From positions 217,846 to 252,034 of the forward strand of contig CACRSC010000035.1 in NCBI GenBank assembly GCA_902651635.1: DNA of 34,189 nt, read 5' to 3'. The position numbers and the translations under genes are program-made. Under the pieces are notes generated by a model that saw only the letters and a program-made list of their open reading frames with translations, searched no databases and was not told the origin of the DNA. The stretch is from Mastigamoeba balamuthi (taxonomy: Eukaryota > Evosea > Mastigamoebida > Mastigamoebidae). Below, piece after piece: positions 1 through 9,959 of the stretch. Numbering within the stretch: the first letter of the stretch is position 1; each line of letters opens with the position of its first letter.

Positions 1-589
1 GGGCAGGCAGGCGCACGCGTCTCGTCGTCGGTGAGGCCGCGCAGGCGCTGGTAGCACAGGAAGCACGCGCGCTGGGGCCGCTTGTAGAGGTCGGGCATGG
101 CCAGCCTGTCGCGCGCGCAGACGTCGCAGAAGAGCAGCCCGCACGCCCTGCAGTGGTGCTGCCCCCGTCGACGCCCACGTCAGAACACGTCACCGTATCC
201 GCGCCGCGTCGCATCGCATCGCATCGCGTCCGCTCGGCCGCCTCGTCATCCCCTCACGTCACCGGTGACGTCGGGGGGCCGAGCGATGCGACGTCGCTGC
301 TGACGTGGCGGGGGCAGAACTGGAAGAGTGGGAGGGCACGAGGGCACCGAGGGGGCAGGGGGCGCACGCGGCGGCGGGTGGCGGTGAAGGGCATGGCGCA
401 GTGCGTGCAGGCGGCGCTGGACGAGTCGGGGGCCCACGCGGGGCCCTTGGGGCCCTCGGGCGCGGGGCTGTCGGCGGGCTGCGGCGACGAGGCGGGCCCG
501 GGCGAGGCCCAGCCCTCGGCCCCGCCGTCGCTGCTGGCCGCCGTGTCCTGGGCGGCGCTGTCAGGGGCTGCGGTGGGCTCGGGCTCCAT
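1..589 (-). CDS. FYVE zinc-finger protein (5' part, truncated by window start)
   Basis: Two exons are visible on the minus strand: 589-368 and 158-1, joined by a phase-0 intron of 209 nt (GTGCGC...GGGGGCAG). The exons join exactly inside a FYVE domain. Exon 1 carries the WxxD motif (WAPD, residue 52 onward), the first CxxC (CTHC) and TRRR. Exon 2 continues HHCRACG, FCDVC and CFLCYQRL, giving the full set of eight zinc ligands and the R(R/K)HHCR phosphoinositide-binding motif. FYVE domains bind phosphatidylinositol 3-phosphate on endosomes. The N-terminal 50 residues are acidic and proline/serine-rich with no other domain. I chose the ATG at 589 as the start; the frame stays open to 802, so a start further upstream is possible. 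The rest of the protein lies outside the window, so its full architecture and partner domains are unknown. Domain identity is secure; function beyond membrane targeting is not shown. Confidence 0.85.
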
Positions 590-1620
590 GGGAGGGGGGC
601 AGTGCGGTGCTCTGCTCTCGTAGTTGGCTGCGGGGAGAGTGTCGGGGGGTGTGGGGGTGGTGGAGTCTACCGGTGTGGGGTGCCGTATCTGTTCGAATTT
701 GTTGCACTCGCAACTCACCCGATATCTCTTTGCGTGTGCGGTCCGCTGTTGGCTTCCTCTTTGGGAGACGCCTTCGTCGCACGCTGCGTACCGCACAGGC
801 ACGATTCTACAGTCGTCCCCCTTACGCTTATGCTCCGGACACAGATCGGAAGCGTGCTTGTTTCAGGTGCACCCTTTTACAACTTTGTTGCCAACCGACG
901 CCCATATTACCTACCCGACTTGCGTGCGCTCAGCCACGTCTCCACACTCAGCGGTGCTCGTACCCGTGGGAGAATCGCCTCGTCCACCAGTAGCCCATTT
1001 GCTGAGTCGAGTGGCACGCTCTCCTTCAACATGATCGCTGAAATCTCCCTGCAAGCAGAGAGAGAAACCACATCGCAAAAGGTCACTACCAAATCAATTA
1101 ATCAGACTATCTGAAAATGGGTCAGTGCATTATGCTTCTCCTCAGGCTGAATTGGGTGTTTGTCCCCGTGATGAGGGCTTGGAGGTTGTCTCTTAGACAA
1201 GCCTGTGGGCGACGAAACAGGTGCCCGGTCTTCGTGGTGCTGTGAGATTGATCCGGATGAATTAAGCCCGTGAAAACGACTCTGTTCAGACAACACCCTG
1301 CGTGCAGAATGGTGAGCACCACCGCAGATGCACATCATAGTTCTTCGATGTCCTCAAGCCCCCATGCAACTTATTGCCCTCAGGGAAACAACATACGGCG
1401 GTCCCAGCGGTCGGACGACCGGCAGTGGTAGGGGAGAGCAGCCGCACTGCTGGAACCCGAATGATCCGCCAGCAGAACACTGCAGAAGCACCACCGACGG
1501 AAAAGGGAGGGAATTGCCGGATGACGTCACGGCCACTGCGGTGCGGTGAGCACACCCATTTCTCACGCATAACATCAAGCACCACTTGAGCCCGTGTCAT
1601 TTTTGCCCCCGGTCTCAAAC
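590..1620. other. Intergenic spacer between divergent genes
   Basis: About 1 kb separates the start of the FYVE gene (minus) from the secreted-protein gene (plus). Several ORFs of 60-270 codons cross it, but none has recognisable motifs, a convincing splice pattern or conserved partners in the window. I treat them as GC-driven shadows. The stretch before 1621 probably holds the promoter of the downstream gene, including a TGACGTCA palindrome listed separately. Confidence 0.5.
1522..1529. promoter_or_regulatory. TGACGTCA palindrome upstream of secreted Cys-rich gene
   Basis: A perfect TGACGTCA palindrome lies about 92 bp before the ATG at 1621. It matches the classical CRE/ATF site bound by bZIP factors in other eukaryotes. 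The paralogous gene at 24570 has the same 8-mer upstream, which suggests but does not prove a shared control element. Confidence 0.35.
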
Positions 1621-2049
1621 ATGAACACACAGCTGCTCGTTGCCGTGGCCGTCGTAGCCCTGCTTGCCCAGGCTGCTGCTGGCTGTCCCGGCACATGTGC
1701 CGACATAAGGACCACCACCTGCGACGTCAACTGGCAGAGAGGTACGCTCAATTGCCATATCTGGGACTCGACCCCGTGGGTTGTTTTCTCAACGGCCTCA
1801 CCCTCCCCGTGCACATGGGCGTAGGCCTCTGCCCGGGAGACTCGAACAACCTGTGCTGCACTGGGAGGATGTGCTGGGGAGACTGCGCCGACGAAAACCA
1901 CTTCTACTGCCTCAACGGGTTCCAGACAAGTGCACCACCCTGCCATTTGCTGGACTACTCTGCACAGGCTCTCACAGAGCGCGCCTGCAGACCGCTGTGC
2001 TGGGCCCGACCACCTCAGGTGCTGCACGGGGGGCCTGATCCGCAAGTAG
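1621..2049 (+). CDS. Small secreted 12-cysteine protein (paralogue of 24098-24570)
   Basis: Three exons, 1621-1741, 1825-1929 and 1991-2049, encode 94 residues. Both introns are phase 1 (donors GTACGC and GTGCAC). Residues 1-20 form a clear signal peptide (MNTQLLVAVAVVALLAQAAA). The mature part has 12 cysteines in a pattern identical to the paralogue at 24098-24570: C-x3-C in GCPGTC, then LCPG...CCTG, CxGxC, YC, RCAG...CCTG. Exon 1 and 2 lengths (121 and 105 nt) equal those of the paralogue exactly, which strongly supports the splice model. The CPG/CAG...CCTG motif occurs twice and looks like one half of a repeated module. It is presumably exported and disulfide-rich. I recognise no named family; the CC doublets recall fungal hydrophobins, but spacing and length do not fit well. 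Function unknown. Confidence 0.8.
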
Positions 2050-2293
2050 TCAGCACCTCTCACTGAGAATCTGGGGGCCTTAACCGCACCACCAGTGAGT
2101 GCATGTAAAAAAAACAAAACCCCACGTGGGTGTGAGCCTCCGGAAGTGGCAAGTTTGTACGTGACTTCTATCGACGAGGCGACGCGTCAACGCAGCGAGG
2201 ATGCCACGAAGGTAGTTTGCGCTCAGCGCCGAAGAGAATTGGATGGCTATTTGGATGGGCCTCCACACAGACAGCGACGGCAGAGGGGTTCGA

Positions 2294-3590
2294 TCAGAGC
2301 AGCAGGGGGCGGTAGAGGGCGTTGGGGCGGCCCACGAGGATGGCGGTGCCGACGGCCTCCTTCTGCTCGGTGACTCCCAGCAGCTGCAGCACACGCCCCT
2401 GGACACCCCGGATCTCGGGCACCGCCTGCACCACGAGCCCGCACTTGGCCGCCACCCTCGACACGGCGGTCGTCACCGCACCCACGTCAACTCCCGCGGC
2501 TGACTGCGACGACGCGTCAGACGACAGCGACCCCACGCTGAACTTGAGCCCCGCGTTGTACGTCACGACAACGGCCACGGGGGCGCCGCACTGGGCCATG
2601 CGCACAGGGCAGCACCCGAAGGCCTCCCACAGCAGCGAGTCGACCTGCCTGGGGTCTGCCAGGCACACACGAGGCCGTCAGTGAATTCCAGGAATTGTGA
2701 CAGCGGTGATTTGTGCCACGTCAACGTAGGCAAGAGCGAGCCTTCGATCGTGTAGATGCGGGGCGACGAGATGGTCTCCTCGCCCGAGGCGTCCAGCGTG
2801 GCGCGGTGAGCGGCGTTGACCACGAACTGGAAGGGGTCGTTGGGGACGTCTTCCCTGTCCTCCTCCCACACGAACTGGCGGGGCTCTGGTGTGCCACATC
2901 ACCAAATGAGAATGCCTGCGATGACGCCACCGGAAAATCCCCGCACCGATCGCGTCGCGGATCTCCTGCGTGAAGTCGCCTCGGAACATGCCACGGGCGG
3001 TCGACACCAGCGCCGCGTCGATGAACCTGCCGACGCCGAGCGCCGTGGCAGCCTGCCGAGCGGAACAGGAATGGAATCAGCACGCGTCAGAAACTGCCTG
3101 CGTTGCATCACTAGCCGTGACCACGCTTTTCCTTCCCCGAACAGGGCAAGGTGAATCTGCCCCTCGGAGAAACGCCTGCGCCACGTCAGCAGAAGAGTAG
3201 TGCACCCGGAAGGCACGCATGAAGGCCGGGGGGCTGGCCAGCTTCGCGCCGAAGTGGTCCAGCTCCCACTGCTCCACAGCCCCGCGCGGGCGCCTGCGCC
3301 CCCACAGCGGCGCCTGCATCGCCCGCGCGTTCCCCTCGCCCCGCGCGCAGAACTCCGCGGCGAACGCGGCCACCGACGCCACGTCATCCACGTCAACTCC
3401 CTCGGCGACCGCTGGGGTCCCTGCGGCCGGGAACATACAGACGGTGTGTTGATGTGACAGCGGTGCCACAGAGGCTGTTTCCCTGCGTACCACTCGCGAG
3501 CTCGCTCAGCAGGCGGGAGCACTGCACGAGGGCAGGCGGAGCGCTGTACACGCGCCCGTTGGCACACGAGACGTCGACGGTCTGCGCCAT
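2294..3590 (-). CDS. SKP1-like protein with long C-terminal extension
   Basis: Five exons on the minus strand, 3590-3491, 3420-3206, 3052-2947, 2885-2726 and 2648-2294, give 311 residues in one frame. The fourth intron's exact donor is uncertain (2726 or 2720). The first ~145 residues follow the SKP1 fold order. A BTB-like start (MAQTVDVSCANGRVYSAPP) is followed by an acidic stretch before AFAAEFCARG (SKP1: KVIEWCxxH). WELDHFGAKL corresponds to the WDxxFLKVD region. RAATALGVGRFIDAAL then GDFTQEIRDA correspond to AANYLDIKGLLD and GKTPEEIRKxF. SKP1 is the adaptor that links F-box proteins to cullin-1 ubiquitin ligases. The usual ~160-residue protein ends soon after this point. Here about 160 further residues follow, including WEEDREDVPNDPF and a hydrophobic/Gly-Ser domain I do not recognise. 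The gene is divergent from the LRRC49-like gene, 222 bp apart. Family assignment is by motif order only. Confidence 0.6.
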
Positions 3591-3812
3591 ATTCCCCACG
3601 CTGCGGCGACGACCCGAGAAAGATATCCAAAACGAGAGGATATTTTTCCCGCGCGACGTCATGAGGGGGTTCAAATGATTCCTCTCCCGCCAGATCCTCA
3701 TTTGGCCACCAGATATTTCCTGATTCCACTCCAATTTTTGCCCTGTGTTGAGCCAAAAATAGCACAGGGAGGGGCGGTTGGTTGACCGTGCAGGCCACCG
3801 CGCCCGAGAGCG
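3591..3812. promoter_or_regulatory. Bidirectional spacer between SKP1-like and LRRC49-like genes
   Basis: These 222 bp lie between two divergent start codons and must hold both promoters. The stretch is less GC-rich than the exons. It contains GATATC/GATATTTT motifs, a TTTTTCCCGC stretch, a near-palindromic CGACGTCA and an AATTTTTGCCC element. No canonical TATA box is evident. No element can be assigned to one gene from sequence alone. Confidence 0.4.
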
Positions 3813-6332
3813 ATGCAGTGGACCAACAAGACGACCGCGACGTCGTGGGGGCCTCGCGCCGACTCGCACAGCCCGCCGGCGAGCCACCGCGGCGGCAGCA
3901 ACAGCGAGCACTCGGGCCCCGCGGCCGCGGCAGGAGCAGCGCCGCCGCTGCGCAAGCCTGCGGTGCTGACGCTGGGGTTCAACACGCTGGGGGACCAGTC
4001 GCTGGGGGCGCAGCTGTACGTGGCGACGGGGGCGACGGCCACGGGCATCACCGCGCCGCGCGTGAGCCCCAAGGCGCGCCAGGGCCACGCGAGCCCCCCG
4101 CCGCCCCCCACTATGCCCCACACGGGCTCCCTGCCCTCGATCGTCGCCCAGCCCCTCCTCGACCCCATCAAGGCACGCCAAGCCGTCTTCTGTAGTAGGG
4201 GAACTCTGTTCCAAGTTGGCTCGTGCTATTGCTCTGGACCAGTCCCATCCCCAGCGCTCACACAGCCCCCTGAGGCGAGCGCTTAGGGCGTGAAGCGTTG
4301 GCCACCGGCAGAATTGCTCAGTGCGGGAGACACTGACACGCCCCCTGGGCGCAGATGAGAAAGGGCGCCACGGGGGCGACGGGGATGGCGTCGCCGCTGG
4401 GGGGCCAGCTGCAGTACAGCAACACGGCGGCGTTTGTGCAGAAGATGAAGAAGCTCAACCAGATGTACGAGGACACGTTCTCTCCCCTCATCACGGGCCA
4501 GCAGGTCTACCCGACGCAGCCACCCAAGTCCCTTGTCGCCCCAAAGCCCGTCGCCCGCCTCGACCTCAGCAAGCGCAACCTCCTCGTGCGGTCCCCCCTG
4601 CTGCTCTGTGCCCCGCCTGGTGAGAGTCAATTGTTTCATGGCCCGCTCTCCTGCACAGTTCCTGCCGGTGTTTGACCGCGAGGTGAAGGAGCTGGTGGCG
4701 CAGTACAACACCGTGTCGGCGATCATGGGGCTGGAGGAGCACCAGAAGCTGCGGGTGCTGGACCTATACCACAACCAGGTCAGGGAGATCACGGGGCTCG
4801 AGTCCCTGCCGCGGCTCAAGGCGCTGATGCTCGGCAGCAACTTCATCCGCTTCATCTCGGGCCTCGACAGCCTCACCTCCCTCGAGGTCCTCGACCTCCA
4901 CAGCAACGCCATCACCGCCGTCGGTGCGTCTCTGCGCGCTCGCTGCTCGGCGACGGAGGGGCTGATTGAGCCATTGTGGCGGGCGGGACGTGCGAGCAGA
5001 GAACCTGGGGCAGCTGAGGTCGCTGCGGTACCTGAACCTGAGCGGCAACCACATCTCGTACATACTCAAGAACGACCTCGACCGCCTGTCGAGCCTCACA
5101 GAGCTCAACCTGCGCAAGAACCACGTGCGCCACCGTCCTCTGCCTCGGGAGGGTGCTCTGCTCTGCGTTCTGAGACCGCCGCGTGGGCGCGCAGATATAC
5201 TACCTGGACGGGTTCGAGGAGCTGGTGAGCCTGCGGAAGCTGTACCTGCAGAACAACGACATCAAGACGTTCAAGGCGCTGACGTCGATCAGCGACCTGC
5301 AGCTCGCGGAGATCTCGCTCGAGGGCAACCCCGTCAGCATGTCGCGCCTCTACCGCTCCTTCATCTGCAACCTCCTCCCCTCGCTCCTTCAGCTCGACTC
5401 CCGAGTACCGCAGACAGCTCCCTCAGCACAGCTTCTTCCTCTGCCATCTCATGCCAGCCTCGCAGAAAGTCACCGAGAACGAGAGGAAGCAGCTGCTCCT
5501 CATGGCCACCTCCGGGGTCGGCGTCGAGCCCGCATTCCTGCTGGACCCGTGCGAGAACTTCGCCTTTCAGTCGATCAACTGACTCCCCGCTCGCACCCCT
5601 CAGAGAGCTGCCGCCGCCGCTCGCAGCTCTCCTGCCGCCCAAGGTGGAGCCACCCCCGAAGCTCCGCCCTCTCTACATGTGCGACACAGCACCCCGTACG
5701 CTCCGCAGACCGCTTACGCTGCGCACGGACACCGCAGCAACCGCACGCACGACATGAACGCGCTGCTGGCGCGGGACGTGGGCGAGGAGACCTCGGCGGA
5801 GGTGGTCATGAGCAACGTGCCCCTCGTGGCGGCGCTGCGGGCGCCGCGGCCCGTGCCGGTGCTGCTGTCTGTGCGGCGGCTGTGCCTCAAGTCGTGCGGC
5901 CTGCGGCTGCTGCGCGACGTGGGGCGGCTCTCGCAGATGGCGCCGGCGACGGAGGAGCTCGTCGTGGAGCAGTGCCCCGTCGTGGCCTCGTCGATGTTCC
6001 GTAGCTACGCCATCACGGCCTTCCGCGGCATCCGCTCGATCAACGGCGCCTACGTCGACGACGCCGAGCGCATGGCGGCGTTCGTCTTCTGGGCGGACCA
6101 CCTCGGGCAGGTGGGCGCCGACCAGCCCTCGCCCGAGTCGCTGCTGATCGCGCGGGCCTGCGTCGAGGAGCTCAGCGAGAGGGCTTGGGCCGCCTGCGTC
6201 AACGGCAGGGCGCTGCGGGCCGCGTGGCCCGAGGTGCTGCGCGAGCTCGTCGAGGAGACGCTGGCGGAGCTCTCGGACCCCACGGCCCTCGTGCGCACCG
6301 CCGGCATGCAGGTAGAGGGTGCCAGGCTGTAG
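3813..6332 (+). CDS. LRRC49: LRRC49-like leucine-rich-repeat protein (tubulin polyglutamylase complex subunit)
   Basis: Seven exons: 3813-4172, 4355-4585, 4659-4923, 5000-5124, 5195-5404, 5466-5548 and 5627-6332. All phases agree. The first 120 residues are low complexity with a PAVLTLGFNTL motif. SDS22-type repeats follow from about residue 190, for example LRVLDLYHNQVREITGLESL, LEVLDLHSNAI, LRYLNLSGNHI and LTELNLRKNH, ending in LAEISLEGNPVS. This repeat set and the preceding LDLSKRNLL segment closely track vertebrate LRRC49. The following KVTENERKQL block fits its helical stretch after the cap. The last exon has a second short leucine-rich region ending in RSINGAYVDDAERMAA, an LRR-cap-like motif. 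LRRC49 is a subunit of the TTLL1 tubulin polyglutamylase complex in ciliated eukaryotes, so the cell probably builds a flagellum (inference). Exon 1 may end at a GC donor (AAG|GCACGC at 4173); a GT donor at 4185 also keeps frame. Confidence 0.78.
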
Positions 6333-6691
6333 CCTCCTGAGTTTGTTGAACGACGTGTCGATGCTCCCTCACCCCTCCGCACAGCCTTTGTATAGTGCGT
6401 TTTGCTCGGTGGTGCGCCGCTCTCTGCAAGTTGCTACGTGTGCATTGTGAGGATGTGTTATCCCCAAGTCCCAGAGTATTTCACAGCGGGCACAATAGCA
6501 TCGGGAAGAACCCTGGGGGCTCTGGTGGGGGTACAGACATAGCACGCCGATAGTTGATATGTCAATCGCCTTTGTGCCGTTTTTTTTGCGTGCGGTTATT
6601 CTCAAATTTCGAAAATCGGAGGCTGCGGCCAAAAAAGAAATCAGGTTTTCGCCTAGTATTGTGTTAAACTCTCGTCGACAGGACCCTAACT
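6333..6691. other. Intergenic spacer
   Basis: No gene is recognisable between the LRRC49-like stop and the receptor start. GC content falls here, with T-rich runs and a TCAAATTTCGAAAAT segment shortly before the receptor start. This probably contains the 3' UTR of one gene and the promoter of the next. Confidence 0.5.
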
Positions 6692-9600
6692 ATGGCGCAG
6701 CAGAGGAGGAGAATATGGAGCGAGAGTGTGCTGGCGGTGTGTGCGCTGGCGGCAATGATGGCACACGTGTGCGTGTGTGCCGGCGCGCAACCCGACGAGA
6801 GAGTGGCACTCTGTGCGCTGCAGAATTCCCTCGACATGGTGCCCTGGACAGAGGACTTCTGCACCACGACTGCCGATTACTGCAATCTGGAGAGCATTAC
6901 GTGCCGCAACAACAGGATTATTGCCATGTAAGAGCACCTGTTCTCACGCACATTTCACACGTGGGTGCTGACAGAGTCTGTACTCTAGAACCTTGTCCAG
7001 CAAGCATCTTGAGGGAACAATACCTCCCGAGATCAGTTTGCTGCACAACCTTTTGCTGTTGTGGGCACCAATTGTTTCAACTGTACAGTCGTCTAACAAA
7101 TACTCGTAGGAGACTCGATACAAACAACATCAGGGGCACAATTCCCTTTTCAATGGCCACACTGTCACAGCTCTACGATATGTCAGTGGCTTGTCCTTTC
7201 TCTTCTCATTGTTGTTCAGAAATCTGAAGGGCAATCCACTTCTCACGGGAACCATTCCTGCTGCACTGCACTGCAAATCTATGTGCGGCCATTGTTTCCC
7301 AGACCTTGCCATATAATTGACATGCACATTGTGATCTCTTGCAGAGATGTGAGCGGTACTAGCATCTTTGGCCCCGGTAACCCCAGCAACTGGTGAGCTC
7401 ACGTGTAGAACATTATAAATGACACTGCGAAGCCCCATCACAGCTCATAACTCGTGCATCAATGTCACTGGAGAATCACGTAGTCCAAACTGCCCTGGTA
7501 TGCTACTTAATGTTCTGTGAGGAGACTGACATCACACAAAGTGTGCGGAGATGGTATTGTGGGCTACGGAGAGGACTGTGACACAGGAAGTCTCAATGAC
7601 AGTGATGTTGGATGCATGTGGTGCACATGTGATGCAGAGAGTATGTGGGTCGTGTCTCGGCAGGGCCACAATTGTACAAGTGCGGCACACCGATTAAAGG
7701 ATCAGCAACCAACCTGACGATTTTGCAATGGCAGAGTGCGGGAACCATGTTCTGGACCCAGAAGAGGAGTGTGACAGCTTGACAGGATGCTCAGCAAACT
7801 GCACCTGTGTACCTCCAACGGTGCCATCGGGCACAGTCAACTGCACACGTGAGCAATTAAGGGCACAGAATGACTCTGTAATTTACAATCTGCTGGGCTT
7901 AGTATGTGGAAACAAGCAGCTGGACGCAGGAGAGCAGTGTGACGGGTCTGCTGGATGCACGACAAGCTGCTTCTGTATGCCAGGATGGCTTCATGTGTCA
8001 GGTGGCTGCTCAAGTGCGAATCTATCCTAACTCGTCACTTCTTTCAATATTCTGACAAAGCTCTCAGAATGTGGAAACTCTGTTGTGGATGCAGGAGAGA
8101 CGTGCGACAGCACAACTGGGTGTAATGCGTCGTGCAGATGCAGTGCAGGATGGACCCCCAGTACCATAATGGGAAACAACACGTGTTCTCGTGCGACAGA
8201 GCTGTGAGGGGGAGGTTGCACTGATGCTGGGTCTCAGGGTGCGGGAATTTCGTGGTGGACGACTGGCGCGAAGAGTGCGACGACAACACCACCTCATGTG
8301 TCTCCTGCAAGTGTGCCGCTGGCTTCCTAAGCATCGGTCACCGCTGCGTCAGTGCGCTGCTCCCATTATATCGCTCTTTTTCACCTTTGGCTGCCCAAGA
8401 TGTTACGGGGGACAAGAGGATGCCGTGCATAGACCTGTCCGAGAACTGGTGCACTGGTAATTCACTGTGCTCATGGTGTCCATCCACTATGTCGTGCCTG
8501 CCGAAGAAGCTTAGCGTAATGTGCCCTGAGTGTATGGCGTTTGACATCTCGAAAGAGGTCTGTCCTCTCTCTTCTGCAGTTCTCACTGCTGTCTGCAGGA
8601 GTGTTCGCATCGCCGTGGGTGCAGCTGGTGCGCCACCGCGTCCTCGTGCCTACCGATCGGCAAGATGGGCAGCTGTACGTCGTGCTCAAGCCTGGGCATT
8701 GGAAAATGCGACAGCACACCAGGTGCGATACGCGAAAGGCTCTGCCATCCTTTCTGACTTGTTACGAGTACAGCTTGTTCGTGGTGCCCTGCAAATGCGC
8801 GTTGCCAATCTGCCGACGACGTGTGCCATCCATGCAGTGCCGCGGGCACCAGGACAACATGTTGGGGGCACGCTGGGTGCCATTGGTGTAGCGAGAGCGA
8901 CTCGTGCACGGGCAATGACATGAACTGCTCACGGTGCCTAAAAATGCGGCAGCGGGACGTGTGCGCAGGGGACGCATCGTGCACGTGGTGCAATTCCACT
9001 GCCATGTGCATCGGCACAGGAGATCACTGCCCCAGTTGCTCGGAGATGCCGCAGGGCACATGCATGGGGAGTTGCCAGTGGTGTGCAGCCACACTCACCT
9101 GCACTGATCAGCGTGCGTCCTCTGTGTGCCCTTTGCCGTATCTGACACCAACCTCAGAGACCAAGTGCTCGTGCAAAACAGGCAGCAGAATGTGCAATAG
9201 CCCAGGGTGCTTAAGCTGTTCCATGCTGAGTTCTTGTGTGGCTAGAACCGACACGTGTCCCTCGTACCTCAGTATCACTGTGCGATCTCCAGCTGCACAA
9301 TATTATGCTTAACGCAATTGCAGAGTGCCTCATCCTGCACTTCGAAAGGCTTTGTGTGGTGCAACACCATACAGCTCTGCGTCTTAGGCAGCAAGCAGTG
9401 CTTGCAGTGCTCTGATATGGATGCATCATATTGTGCTGACTTCGCATCATGCACACTTGACGGTGATACATGCCAGGTTGCGAACACCGCGACCAATACT
9501 TCTCGTTCAGGCAGGGGTACGCGGCTGGCTGTCATTGTCGCTCCTTCGGTTATAGGCGGGTTATTGCTCCTAGCTGCAATTCTATTCATTGGCGCCGTAG

Positions 9601-9947
9601 TATGGAAGCATATCCCAGTACGGCATGCCTTTAGGATAAGCCCACCATCTCTGACTGTTATGGAACCACTTCAAGTTGGTGTTCCATCCAAATTCGATTT
9701 TTCCATCGAAAACGTGTCCACGAAAAACGCGCTTCTCAAAATGTATATAACATCTCCGACAGAGAAACACTGCAATGCTACTCTCTCAATATCTGAGGCG
9801 TGTGTCGAGCCACGAGAGAGCACTACTGTAACAATCTGTCTGACACCGACCGCCCCTGGACCGATCGAGGCATATATCGAAAACAACTACACATCTTTGT
9901 GGCAGTTCAAAGTGATGATCAGAGCCAATGCAAATCCCGCATCCTGA
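6692..9947 (+). CDS. Receptor-like membrane protein: LRRs, five CGDG-type Cys repeats, PSI-like repeats, one TM, no kinase
   Basis: Fifteen exons give 845 residues: 6692-6927, 6989-7057, 7110-7181, 7220-7282, 7345-7376, 7444-7497, 7542-7679, 7735-7848, 7903-8013, 8068-8190, 8238-8351, 8400-8557, 8599-8722, 8774-9279 and 9324-9947. A signal peptide (residues 1-32) precedes an LRR N-cap and plant-type repeats (LEGTIPPEI, IRGTIPFSM). Five repeats of the CGDG/CGN...GExCD...C...CxC type follow (DUF4215-like), one per exon in exons 7-11. Then come many PSI-like units with the signature CSWC/CxWC. A single membrane span lies at about residues 706-735. The 110-residue tail (RISPPSLTVMEPLQVG onward) resembles the MSP/ASH-like beta-sandwich that precedes the kinase in Entamoeba transmembrane kinases. 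Here the frame stops at 9947 with no kinase downstream on this strand. Codon use is less GC-rich than in neighbours. It is probably a cell-surface sensor or adhesion protein; the ligand is unknown. Confidence 0.8.
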
Positions 9948-9959
9948 ACTGCGGTTTGG

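Noticed and set aside
1286-1696. 136-codon minus frame overlapping the start of the first secreted gene
   Set aside because: It covers the signal-peptide exon of a gene confirmed by its paralogue, and shows no motif of its own.
1621-2049. Assignment of the 12-Cys proteins to fungal hydrophobins
   Set aside because: CC doublets are suggestive, but hydrophobins have eight cysteines in C-CC-C-C-CC-C spacing; here there are twelve with a duplicated CCTG motif.
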